Assembly: GCF_034376665.1 (NCBI RefSeq)
Contig: NZ_JAXMJI010000009.1
Span: 1-21,729, forward strand
From: Allopontixanthobacter sp034376665
Lineage (GTDB): Bacteria; Pseudomonadota; Alphaproteobacteria; Sphingomonadales; Sphingomonadaceae
Direction: 5' to 3'
Length of the DNA stretch: 21,729 nucleotides
The first letter of the stretch is position 1; every line of letters begins with the position of its first letter. Below, piece after piece: positions 13,908-21,729 of this stretch. The notes beneath the pieces were generated by a model, which did no database searches, was not told the DNA's origin, and saw nothing but the letters and a program-made list of their open reading frames with translations. The translations under genes were made by a program, and so were the position numbers.

Positions 13908-16113
13908 CATCGCTTGCAGTTCGGCATTGCGCCGAGCGATTGTCGGCCTGCTGTCCGCATGCGCGCCGCTCTTTCTGCCGGTAATGGCCCAGGATACGCA
14001 GGCCCCTGCGCGGCTGGAGGACCTGATCCCCGATTCCGCGGTCGAGAATCCGGAAGAATGGGCGGCAGACGGTGTTTCCACCGAAGCGCAGGCCGATGAC
14101 TTGGCGGAGCCAGTGCTGGAACCCGATTCGCCGATGGCCGAATTGCCGGCGATGGAGGTGCCGTGGCCCGACCAACAGCTCGACTTGCCCGAACTGGTTC
14201 GCCTGCCGCGTGACGAAGCGATCGATTTCGCCGAGCTTGAAAGCATCCAGGATGAGGACGCGGACGATGAGGTCGCGGCGCTGGCCGATGCCCAGCTGGA
14301 AGTAGTCAGCGATCAATTGACGCTCGCATTCCCGGTCGAATTGGAGACCTTTCCGGTCCGGGAGGAATTCGTCAGCCGCTTCAAGTCCCTGTCCACAATC
14401 CAAAGCCTGTCGGACGAGGAGGGTTCCATCGCGCAGCTCGCCGCACGTGCCCGGGCCGACGAGGACCTGCTCGAGCAATTGCTCGAAATCTATGGCTATT
14501 ACGACGCCCAAATCATTCGATCCGTGTCGGGTCGGACCGGACTGCGGGACCAAACGGCCGCGGCGGACAGGCCAGCCCAGGACGCACGGCAACCCGAACC
14601 CTCGGTCAGGTTCGATATAATTCCCGGCCCTCGCTTCCGATTTGGCGCGATAAACCTGGGCCAGCTCGGCGAGGCCCCCGATGCGACTGCCTTGCGGCAA
14701 GAGTTCGGGATCAACACCGGTGATCCGCTTTCGAGTGATGCCATCGTCGAGGAACAGATCGACCTCGATATCGCGCTTGGCGAAACCGGCTATTCGTTTG
14801 CCGAGATCAAGGAACCGGAACTTCTGGTCGATCACGCACGGACCGAAGGCGATCTGACCATGATCGTCTTGCCCAAGGGCAAGTATGTTTTCGGAAACGT
14901 GATCAGCGATATGCCGGATTTCCTGTCCAGCAAGCATCTGGAAACGATCGCGCGGTTCGACGAAGGTGATATTTATCAGCGCAGCCTGGCGCTCGATCTG
15001 CGGCGGGCCATTACCGCCACAGGCCTGGTCTCGACCGTCTCGGTTACGCCGCGCGAAGTAACCCCGCCGACGGGCGATCAGCCCGGAATCGTGGCGATGG
15101 ACGTTGCGATGACCAAAGCGCCACTGCGCACGATCGCCGGCGCGATCGGCTATGGCACCGAAGAAGGCTTCCGGATCGCCGCCAGCTGGGAACACCGCAA
15201 TCTGTTCCCTTCGGAAGGGGCGCTGCGAGTGCGCGGGATTATCGGCACAAGGGAACAACTGGCAGGGGTAACCTTCCGCAAGAACAATTTCGGCGGGCGC
15301 GACCGGGTGCTGACGCTGGATGCCTATGCATCGACGATCGACACCAACGCGTTCGACGCAAATACCGCGGCGCTGGCGGGGACGTACGAGCGGGTTTCCA
15401 ACCTGCTGTTCCAGAAGCCCTTCAGCTGGGGGGTCGGTTTCGAACTTCTGGCCACGGACGAGCGGCCCGCCGCCGTGGACGGGATGCAAGAGGAGCGGCA
15501 GACCTATCTCATTGCCGCCCTGCCTGTGCGGGGGCTTATCGATTCGACGGATGACCTGCTGGATCCCACCAAGGGGTTCCGGGCTGGTGCCCGTCTTTCA
15601 CCGGAAATTTCTCGCAGCCAGGGGACGGAGAGCTTCTATCTCCGCAGCCAGGTCGATGCGAGTTACTACAAGCAGATCAACGATAAGGTTGTGCTGGCCA
15701 CCCGGGCGCGGTTTGGCAGTATCCCGGGTACCTCGCTGGAAAACATAGCGCCTTCGCGCCGCTTTTATGCGGGCGGCGGCAGTTCGGTGCGCGGCTACGG
15801 CTATCAGGCGATCGGACCGCAGGACGCACTGGGCGAACCGAGCGGCGGGCGCTCGCTGGTCGAACTCTCTTTCGAAGCGCGCATCAGGACCGGCTTCTTT
15901 GACGGCGCGCTGGCTGTCGTGCCGTTCGTCGATGCCGGGTCCGTCGGCACAGGGGCGACGCCGGACTTCGACGACATCCGCATCGGAGCAGGCGTCGGAG
16001 TGCGCTATTACACCGGCTTCGGCCCAATCCGCGTCGACGTTGCCACGCCGATCAATCCCGGGCCGGGTGACGGACCGATCGCGGTGTATGTCTCGCTGGG
16101 TCAGGCCTTCTGA
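13849..16113 (+). CDS. tamA: outer-membrane assembly factor TamA (BamA/TamA family)
   Basis: Omp85-type outer-membrane protein that with TamB helps build the cell envelope; 754 residues from this start. The signal peptide ends near 47 (RRAIVGLLSACAPLFLPVMA). Residues 48-152 are a very acidic segment (32 Asp/Glu, 3 Arg) not expected in classical TamA. POTRA-like repeats follow (about 153-370, including LLEIYGYYDAQI and RFRFGAINLGQLGE). The barrel (about 380-754) has SSVRGYGYQAIG, the VRGY loop motif, and ends VYVSLGQAF with the terminal Phe beta-signal. The start is uncertain: ATG 13849 overlaps bpt by 59 bases and gives a long n-region; TTG 13927 would give a compact 22-residue signal but has no ribosome site. 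The stop overlaps the tamB start (TGATG). Confidence 0.88.
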   Translation: MLLDPVRPRTEPRTSTKFHSIACSSALRRAIVGLLSACAPLFLPVMAQDTQAPARLEDLIPDSAVENPEEWAADGVSTEAQADDLAEPVLEPDSPMAELPAMEVPWPDQQLDLPELVRLPRDEAIDFAELESIQDEDADDEVAALADAQLEVVSDQLTLAFPVELETFPVREEFVSRFKSLSTIQSLSDEEGSIAQLAARARADEDLLEQLLEIYGYYDAQIIRSVSGRTGLRDQTAAADRPAQDARQPEPSVRFDIIPGPRFRFGAINLGQLGEAPDATALRQEFGINTGDPLSSDAIVEEQIDLDIALGETGYSFAEIKEPELLVDHARTEGDLTMIVLPKGKYVFGNVISDMPDFLSSKHLETIARFDEGDIYQRSLALDLRRAITATGLVSTVSVTPREVTPPTGDQPGIVAMDVAMTKAPLRTIAGAIGYGTEEGFRIAASWEHRNLFPSEGALRVRGIIGTREQLAGVTFRKNNFGGRDRVLTLDAYASTIDTNAFDANTAALAGTYERVSNLLFQKPFSWGVGFELLATDERPAAVDGMQEERQTYLIAALPVRGLIDSTDDLLDPTKGFRAGARLSPEISRSQGTESFYLRSQVDASYYKQINDKVVLATRARFGSIPGTSLENIAPSRRFYAGGGSSVRGYGYQAIGPQDALGEPSGGRSLVELSFEARIRTGFFDGALAVVPFVDAGSVGTGATPDFDDIRIGAGVGVRYYTGFGPIRVDVATPINPGPGDGPIAVYVSLGQAF

Positions 16114-19100
16114 TGGTTGACGCCGTGGAGGACATCCAGCCTCAGGACACGCAAGCAAGTCCGGCGCGGCGTAGCCGCAGCCGCCGCTTGGCGCGGTGGG
16201 TCATCGGTTCTCTGGCGGCGCTGGCGTTGCTGCTGGTCGCCGCCTTCGCGCTGCTCAACAGCCCGATCGGCAAGCGGTTCATCGCCGACCAGATCGCCCA
16301 GGTCGCCCCGGCGTCGGGTCTGCGGTTCGAGGTCGGCCGGATCGAGGGCGATCTTTTCGGCCAGGCTGTGCTGCACGATGTCGTATTGCTGGACCCCGAG
16401 GGCAAATTTCTGACGATCCCGGTGGTGGAGCTGGACTGGCGGCCGCTCAGCTGGATCACCAAGGGGCTGGACATCCGCAACCTGACCGCGCGGCGCGGTA
16501 CGCTACTGCGTATGCCGGAACTGCTCCCGGGCGATCCGGACGCGCCGATCCTGCCCGATTTCGACATCCGGATCGACCGGTTCGTGATCGATAATCTGAC
16601 TCTGGCGCCCGGCATTGCCGGAGACGAGGCGCAGCGGGTCAATCTGACGGCACAGAGCGACATTCGCGACGGCAGAGTTTTTCTGAAAGCCGATGGCCGC
16701 TTGGGACGGCGGGACCGCATATTCGCCTTGATCGATGCCGAACCCGACGGCGACAAATTCGACATTGAGATGCAGTACATCGCCCCGCAGGACGGGGTGC
16801 TCGCCGGAATGCTCGGTGCAGATGCACCCTACAGCGGGGTCATTACCGGCGACGGGACCTGGCGCAGTTGGACCGGTGCCTTGCTGGTCCGCCGGGCGGA
16901 AGACCGTGCAGCGGCATTCATGATCACCAATCGCGCCGGGAACTACACGATTTCCGGTCAGGCCTACCCCGCGCCATGGCTGACGGGCCTGCCAGCCAAC
17001 GCCTTGGGCGAAGCGGTCGGATTGATCGCCAAGGGTACGCTGGAGGACAGCGTGTTGGACGGGAAAATGTGGGTGTTCGGCCGGGCGGTGGAAGCGACTG
17101 CCGCGGGCGTCGTCGACCTCGCGGGGAATGCATTCGAGACGCTTGAAGTCGGTGCGCGGTTGACCGATCCGGCGCTGCTTGGACCGGATTTGCGGCTCGA
17201 GGGGGCATCACTTGCCGCGACGCTGGATGGCCCCTTCCGCGACCTCGCGATCCCGCACGAATTGTCCATCGAACGTTTCGTATCGGGCGGCACAGTCATA
17301 ACCGGCATTACCCAGCAGGGAACCGCAACCTACGACGGAACGCGGTGGGTGCTGCCGCTGTCGGCCGAGGTTGCGCGGGTCGCCACCGGCACCGCGCTGA
17401 TCGATCCGCGGCTGGTAAACGGGCGGCTGAATGGTACCGTGGTCTATTCCGGCAACCGGGTATTATCTGACGATCTCGCGATCGATTTCGCCGATCTGAC
17501 TGCGCGACTGGCCCTGCAGGGCGATGTGGCGCGCGGGGCCTATGCCTTGGTCGGACCGGTCAATGTTACCGGCCTGGCGCTAGAGAATGTCGGCAATGTC
17601 AGCGGCACGGCCAGAATCCTGCTTACCCTGCCGCCCTCAGCGCCGTGGACCCTTGCGGCGGATTTCGACGGGCACATTCCGAATGTCACGAACGACACTC
17701 TGGCCAATCTGGCGGGTAATGCGATCGCGTTTCGCGGCGGAGTGACGCTGGGCGGTGCGTCCACTGGCGGTCTCACTCCGCTCGAGTTCCGCAACGTCGT
17801 AATCGGGGCGAGCAAACTGTCACTGCGCCTGAATGGCCGGGTCAGCGATGGTACAACCACACTCGCCGGTTCAGGCAACCATACGCAATATGGCGACTTT
17901 ACCGTCGAGGCGGCAGTCACCGACGCCGGACCCGAAGCAGTTCTGGTGTTCGCCAGCCCGCTGCCGGCAGCGGGTCTGACAGATGTCCGCGTGGCCATCG
18001 CGCCAACCGAAGAAGGCTTTGCCATCGAAACCGAAGGCGGATCGATGCTGGGTCCGTTTGCCGGACAGTTGGGGCTTTACGCGCCGGAAGGTGGCCCGAC
18101 GCGGATCGCGGTTGAAACTCTGACCGTGTGGAAAACCTCCGTTACCGGCGATATCACCTTGTCCGACGCAGGCGCATCGGGTGCGCTCGCGCTCTCGGGC
18201 GGCGGTTTGGACGGCACCATAGCGCTGTCACCGCGCGGCGGCGGGCAGGCGTTCGATGTCGACATCCGCGCTCGGCGCGCTTCCTTTGGCGGAGAGACCC
18301 CGATCTCCATCGCCCGGGCCGACATCGAGGCAACCGGCCTGTTCCGTTCGAGCGAAGACGCGCTGGAAACCCGCAGCACCATCACCGGCAATATCTATGC
18401 AGAGGGCATCAGCTACGGAAGTCTGTTTGTCGGTAAGCTCGCGGCGAGGGCGGATCTGACCAACGGACAAGGGCCGATCACCGCATCGCTTTCCGGCCGC
18501 AGGGGCGGGCGGTTCAACCTGCAGATGAATGCCAATGTCGCCCGCGACCGGATCGATCTGGTCGCCAGGGGCGAGTTCGCCGGTCGCCGGATCGGGATGC
18601 CCCGCCGCGCGGTCCTTACCAGGCTCGAGGATGGCGGTTGGAGACTGGCGCCGTCGCAGCTTTCCTTCGGCCGCGGATTTGCGCTGGCGGAGGGACGCTT
18701 TGGCGGACGCGGGCTGACCGAGCTTGAATTCAAGTTCGCCAATATGCCGCTGTCGCTGGTCGACATCGCAGTAGCCGATTTCGGATTGGGCGGGACCATA
18801 TCCGGGGTCGTGGATTATCGCGGTCAGGCAGGGCAACTGCCGGTCGGCAGCGCCCGGCTGAAGATCGATAATCTCAGCCGCTCCGGCCTGGTGCTGACCT
18901 CCCGGCCGATCGATGTGCTGCTGGTTTCGCGCCTGACCGGTAGAGGGATGGAGACGCGGGCGGTGATCGACGAGGGCGGGGAGCGCCGTGGACGGATGCA
19001 GGCGCGGATTACCGATATGCCCGCGTCGGGCGATCTGGTGGCGCGGCTGGAAGCTGGCAATCTGTTTGCACAGCTGCGTTTCGGCGGCCCGGCCGATGCT

Positions 19101-20345
19101 CTGTGGCGGCTTGCAGCGATCGAGACCTTCGACCTGACCGGGCCGGTTTCGGTGGCGGCGGACGTCACCGGGTCGCTCAACAACCCGCGCGTCCGGGGAT
19201 CGGTTTCCAGTGACAGCCTGCGGATGCAAAGCGCCCTGTCGGGAACGGATGTGCGGGACATCACCGTGCGCGGCAACTTCGCCGGATCCTTGCTGCGCTT
19301 GACCCGCTTCAGCGGCACAGCGGTAAACGGCGGGAGCGTAAGCGGAAGCGGAACGGTGGAGCTGGGGGAAGTGACCACCGTCGGCCCCAAGATCGATATC
19401 CGGATTGCTGCCCGCAATGCGCGTCTGCTCGATGCGGCCGGGCTCAGCGCAACCGTGACCGGACCGCTGCGAATCCTGTCGAGCGGTTCGGGCGGGACCA
19501 TCGCGGGCCGCCTCGAAGTAAACCGCGCGGCATGGACTTTGGGCACGGCAGCCTCGGCGGAAGAATTGCCGCGGATCAAGACCACGCAGATCAACACGGC
19601 CGCCGATATTGCACCGACACGGGCGCGTTCGCGGCCATGGCGGTACCTGATCGATGCCCGAGCGCGCAGCCGGGTGGATGTCGACGGGATGGGTCTCGAC
19701 AGCGAATGGTCCGCTGATATCATCCTGCGCGGCACCACCAGCGATCCGCGGATCGGCGGGGAGGCGAACGTCATCCGCGGCAGCTACAGCTTTGCCGGAA
19801 CGCGGTTCGAACTGACCGAAGGGGAGATCGATTTCGACGCCAATGTGCCGATCGATCCGCGCCTCAATATCGAGGCCGAGACTTCAGCCGATGGGCTGGA
19901 TGTCACGGTGAGAGTCCAGGGAAGCGCATTGAAGCCCGAGATTACCTTCAGCTCGGTGCCGGCCCTTCCGGAAGAAGAAATCCTGTCGCGGCTGCTGTTC
20001 GGCGGATCGATTACCGAACTTTCCGCCACCGACGCGCTGCAACTGGGCGCAGCTCTGGCAAGCCTGCGCGGGGGCGGCGGAATGGACCCGATCAACCGGT
20101 TGCGGACGGCAATCGGTCTGGACCGGCTGAGGATTGTCAGCGCCGATCCCGCCCTCGGGCGCGGCACTGCCGTGGCGGTGGGCAAGAATATCGGACGACG
20201 GTTCTATGTCGAGATCATCACCGATGGCGGCGGCTACAGCGCAACCGAGGTGGAATTCCGCGTCACTAGCTGGCTCTCGCTGCTTGCCAGTATTTCCACC
20301 ATCGGGCGCGAGAGCGTGTCGGCAGAAGTCAGCAAGGATTATTGA
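16113..20345 (+). CDS. tamB: translocation and assembly module subunit TamB
   Basis: AsmA-like giant envelope protein of 1410 residues, in the usual 1200-1500 range. A basic cytoplasmic start (SRSRRLAR) precedes one inner-membrane anchor (about 28-49). A long periplasmic body of repeating short beta-strands forms the lipid-conducting groove known for TamB and AsmA relatives. The C-terminal TamB (DUF490) domain is clear: SYSFAGTRFELTEGEIDF, NIEAETSADGLDVTVRVQG, SVPALPEEEILSRLLFGG and FYVEIITDGGGYSATEVEF. It starts on the last base of the tamA stop (TGATG), so translation is coupled and the pair is expected to bridge the two membranes. The end converges on the lysozyme gene with only 13 bases between stops. 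Confidence 0.9.
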   Translation: MVDAVEDIQPQDTQASPARRSRSRRLARWVIGSLAALALLLVAAFALLNSPIGKRFIADQIAQVAPASGLRFEVGRIEGDLFGQAVLHDVVLLDPEGKFLTIPVVELDWRPLSWITKGLDIRNLTARRGTLLRMPELLPGDPDAPILPDFDIRIDRFVIDNLTLAPGIAGDEAQRVNLTAQSDIRDGRVFLKADGRLGRRDRIFALIDAEPDGDKFDIEMQYIAPQDGVLAGMLGADAPYSGVITGDGTWRSWTGALLVRRAEDRAAAFMITNRAGNYTISGQAYPAPWLTGLPANALGEAVGLIAKGTLEDSVLDGKMWVFGRAVEATAAGVVDLAGNAFETLEVGARLTDPALLGPDLRLEGASLAATLDGPFRDLAIPHELSIERFVSGGTVITGITQQGTATYDGTRWVLPLSAEVARVATGTALIDPRLVNGRLNGTVVYSGNRVLSDDLAIDFADLTARLALQGDVARGAYALVGPVNVTGLALENVGNVSGTARILLTLPPSAPWTLAADFDGHIPNVTNDTLANLAGNAIAFRGGVTLGGASTGGLTPLEFRNVVIGASKLSLRLNGRVSDGTTTLAGSGNHTQYGDFTVEAAVTDAGPEAVLVFASPLPAAGLTDVRVAIAPTEEGFAIETEGGSMLGPFAGQLGLYAPEGGPTRIAVETLTVWKTSVTGDITLSDAGASGALALSGGGLDGTIALSPRGGGQAFDVDIRARRASFGGETPISIARADIEATGLFRSSEDALETRSTITGNIYAEGISYGSLFVGKLAARADLTNGQGPITASLSGRRGGRFNLQMNANVARDRIDLVARGEFAGRRIGMPRRAVLTRLEDGGWRLAPSQLSFGRGFALAEGRFGGRGLTELEFKFANMPLSLVDIAVADFGLGGTISGVVDYRGQAGQLPVGSARLKIDNLSRSGLVLTSRPIDVLLVSRLTGRGMETRAVIDEGGERRGRMQARITDMPASGDLVARLEAGNLFAQLRFGGPADALWRLAAIETFDLTGPVSVAADVTGSLNNPRVRGSVSSDSLRMQSALSGTDVRDITVRGNFAGSLLRLTRFSGTAVNGGSVSGSGTVELGEVTTVGPKIDIRIAARNARLLDAAGLSATVTGPLRILSSGSGGTIAGRLEVNRAAWTLGTAASAEELPRIKTTQINTAADIAPTRARSRPWRYLIDARARSRVDVDGMGLDSEWSADIILRGTTSDPRIGGEANVIRGSYSFAGTRFELTEGEIDFDANVPIDPRLNIEAETSADGLDVTVRVQGSALKPEITFSSVPALPEEEILSRLLFGGSITELSATDALQLGAALASLRGGGGMDPINRLRTAIGLDRLRIVSADPALGRGTAVAVGKNIGRRFYVEIITDGGGYSATEVEFRVTSWLSLLASISTIGRESVSAEVSKDY

Positions 20346-20358
20346 CGGGGCGAGGGCT

Positions 20359-20964
20359 TCAACCCCCGGAATAGAGCTTTGCTTCTGCTGCGCGCCGGCG
20401 CGTGAGGCCTTTCATCACCCGGCCGCCCGCGCGGTTCCACCGGAAAAATTCCGCCTGCGCCCCGGCGTAGTCCTGCGCCCGGTGCAGGCGCGTCAGGGTT
20501 GCGCGCCGGATAGCTCCCGTATTGTAGTGGAAGCACACCAGCGCATCGAATTGCGCCTGCGTGGTGGGCGATCCCCCCAAGGCGTCGCTGACATCGGCGG
20601 CATAGCGGCGCAGGTCGGACGCGAGCCGGTCGTCGCACTCCTGCTGCGTCCAGATTGTATCCGGCGCGACACCCGCGCCAGTGGCACCCCATCCGAGGGT
20701 CCACGGCTCGGCGCCCGTGCCCGGATCGGGATACGCCTCGAACAATCCGTCAGCCCGCACCCTGGCGCAGCCCTCGAACTGCTTGATCAGCGCAATTCCC
20801 GCGGGCGAGACTTCGCGCGGAAACGGTTCGGCCGGAGAGGAAACACCGTCAGTGCTTGGTGAAGCGGCGAGCTCGATTGCCTGATCGAGCTTCATCACAT
20901 CGGCCTGCACCAGGCCGCGCCCAAGAATCCCGCGCACCGTATCGAAAATCACCTTGCGGTCCAT
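20359..20964 (-). CDS. phage-type lysozyme (GH24), no signal peptide
   Basis: Muramidase of 201 residues. An N-terminal helical segment (1-33, MDRKVIFDTVRGILGRGLVQ) is followed by a Ser/Pro linker (34-50) and the GH24 domain (51-201). The catalytic triad is read as E64 in IKQFEGCARVR, D80 in AYPDPGTG and T89 in PWTLGWGAT. The E-to-D spacing is longer than in T4 lysozyme because of an ADGLFE-type insertion. The C-terminal signature WNRAGGRVMKGLTRRRAAE (about 176-194) is typical. The start at 20964 is fixed by AAAGGG eight bases upstream; the frame continues 64 codons further but without family support. There is no signal peptide or holin nearby and no phage genes, so it may be a domesticated endolysin or a native autolysin. 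It converges on tamB. Confidence 0.9.
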   Translation of the reverse strand: MDRKVIFDTVRGILGRGLVQADVMKLDQAIELAASPSTDGVSSPAEPFPREVSPAGIALIKQFEGCARVRADGLFEAYPDPGTGAEPWTLGWGATGAGVAPDTIWTQQECDDRLASDLRRYAADVSDALGGSPTTQAQFDALVCFHYNTGAIRRATLTRLHRAQDYAGAQAEFFRWNRAGGRVMKGLTRRRAAEAKLYSGG

Positions 20965-20972
20965 GCTGGAAG

Positions 20973-20978
20973 CCCTTT
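20973..20978 (-). promoter_or_regulatory. ribosome binding site of the lysozyme gene
   Basis: AAAGGG on the minus strand, eight bases before the ATG at 20962-20964. It decides in favour of this start over the upstream in-frame ATG codons (near 21009 and 21156). Confidence 0.65.
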
Positions 20979-21159
20979 CATTCGCTTGAAGGGCGAGAGC
21001 AATAGGCATGACAGCACCTTGTAGGAAAATGGTTTTTCCGTTCCGCAGGCTCGGCTCAGAAGGATCTCTCGACTGGCTGGAGAGCAAGATTCCCGTTTTT
21101 CGTAAGTGGCCGCAGAGGAATGCTGCGCCCACGCTTACAAGAGACCATAGGACCAACGT

Positions 21160-21193
21160 AAAATGGCGACCGGAATGATCCAGTCGCCATTTT
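21160..21193. terminator. hairpin terminator downstream of glnA
   Basis: AAAATGGCGAC and GTCGCCATTTT are perfect 11-bp complements around a 12-base loop. The minus-strand copy ends in TTTT, 33 bases after the glnA stop codon, so it most likely ends the glnA transcript. The symmetrical A and T ends make it usable in both directions. Between it and the lysozyme start (20965-21159) no further feature was seen apart from the lysozyme ribosome site. Confidence 0.8.
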
Positions 21194-21225
21194 CTTCATT
21201 CAGCAGGTATTGTACAGTCCGGGGA

Positions 21226-21729
21226 TCAGGCGCTGTAATACATATCGTATTCCACCGGACTTGGCGTGGTTTCCAGACGCAGGACGTCTGCCCATTTCAG
21301 TTCCATGTAGGATTCGATCTGGTCCTTGGAGAACACGTCGCCCTTGAGCAGGAAGTCGTGATCAATCTCGAGAGCTTCGAGAGCCTCTCTCAGTGAACCG
21401 CAAACGGTCGGCACTTCGGCCAGTTCGGCTGGCGGCAGGTCGTAGAGGTTCTTGTCCATCGCTTCGCCCGGGTGGATCTTGTTGGCGATCCCGTCGAGCC
21501 CCGCCATCAGCAACGCAGCCGAAGACAGGTAGGGGTTGGCCAGCGGATCGGGGAAGCGGAATTCCACACGCTTGGCCTTCTCGCCCGCACCATAGGGAAT
21601 ACGGCACGAAGCGGACCGGTTGCGCGCGGAATAGGCCAGCAGCACCGGCGCTTCGAACCCGGGCACCAGCCGCTTGTAGCTGTTGGTGGTCGGGTTGGTG
21701 AAGGCGTTGAGCGCCTTGGCGTGCTTGAT
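21226..21729 (-). CDS. glnA: glutamine synthetase type I, C-terminal part (5' end outside window)
   Basis: Cytosolic enzyme joining ammonia to glutamate with ATP, the main nitrogen assimilation step. The window holds the last 167 residues of about 470. Visible marks are LNAFTNPTTNSYKRLVPG (8-25 of the fragment), the glutamate/ATP segment AYSARNRSASCRIP, RVEFRFPDPLANPY and the long C-terminal helices ending DMYYSA. The adenylylation loop is KNLYDLPPAE, with the target Tyr at codon 21442-21444; the enzyme is therefore of the GlnE-regulated GSI-beta type. Coding continues past the right edge. In alphaproteobacteria glnB usually lies just upstream, which would be outside this window. The hairpin at 21160-21193 follows the stop. 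Confidence 0.97.
   Translation of the reverse strand: MKHAKALNAFTNPTTNSYKRLVPGFEAPVLLAYSARNRSASCRIPYGAGEKAKRVEFRFPDPLANPYLSSAALLMAGLDGIANKIHPGEAMDKNLYDLPPAELAEVPTVCGSLREALEALEIDHDFLLKGDVFSKDQIESYMELKWADVLRLETTPSPVEYDMYYSA

Noticed and set aside
13852..15489. 545-codon open frame on the minus strand opposite tamA
   Set aside because: Antisense of a well-supported Omp85 gene, with a low-complexity Arg/Gly/Gln composition and no domain.
20346..20358. Search for a terminator between the convergent tamB and lysozyme genes
   Set aside because: There are only 13 bases between the stops; the G-run and C-run nearby make at best a weak hairpin reaching into the lysozyme gene.
1..21729. tRNA, rRNA, CRISPR, insertion sequence and prophage signals
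   Set aside because: No cloverleaf, direct-repeat array, transposase or phage structural gene was recognised on either strand. The lysozyme alone is not enough to call a prophage.

Overview
The window is about 21.7 kb of GC-rich bacterial chromosome with no mobile element, CRISPR array, rRNA or tRNA that I could recognise. Gene order, codon use and protein style point to an alphaproteobacterium of the order Sphingomonadales, probably Erythrobacteraceae. The pointers are the argS / SPOR protein / nagZ / scpA / scpB / tatABC cluster, a Bpt-tamA-tamB block, and a small exported protein of a type I recall from this group. The family-level placement is inference. Genes are dense. No gene-free stretch exceeds 300 bases; the two largest gaps are 8599-8865 and 20965-21225.

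Layout. The left edge holds the 5' part of ispH on the minus strand, divergent from a lipoprotein gene of unknown function (805-1467). A plus-strand run follows from 1555 to 8246: argS, a membrane SPOR-domain protein, nagZ, scpA, scpB, tatA, tatB and tatC. nagZ/scpA and scpA/scpB overlap by four bases (ATGA), so they are almost certainly co-translated. This run joins tRNA charging, peptidoglycan binding and recycling, the kleisin subunits of condensin, and the complete Tat export machinery. It ends facing a strong bidirectional hairpin terminator (8320-8349).

The minus-strand stretch 8371-11480 carries a small exported single-span protein behind an AT-richer 267-base leader. Further upstream lies a two-gene unit: a 3-hydroxyisobutyrate-dehydrogenase-family reductase overlapped (TGATG) with a secreted YtcJ-type amidohydrolase. 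Divergent from it is a threonine ammonia-lyase with a C-terminal ACT domain. Next, on the plus strand, are bpt (leucyl/arginyl-tRNA-protein transferase of the N-degron pathway), tamA and tamB. Their reading frames overlap in sequence, and CtrA-like TTAACC elements lie upstream of bpt. tamB converges on a GH24 lysozyme gene with no signal peptide. The right edge holds the 3' part of glnA, followed by its own perfect hairpin terminator.

Nothing here is a clear new multi-gene system. The parts least explained by known biology are the small exported protein and its leader (8371-8865), the 105-residue acidic segment inserted before the POTRA region of TamA, the lipoprotein beside ispH, the solitary signal-less lysozyme, and the possible cell-cycle (CtrA) control of the bpt-tamA-tamB block.
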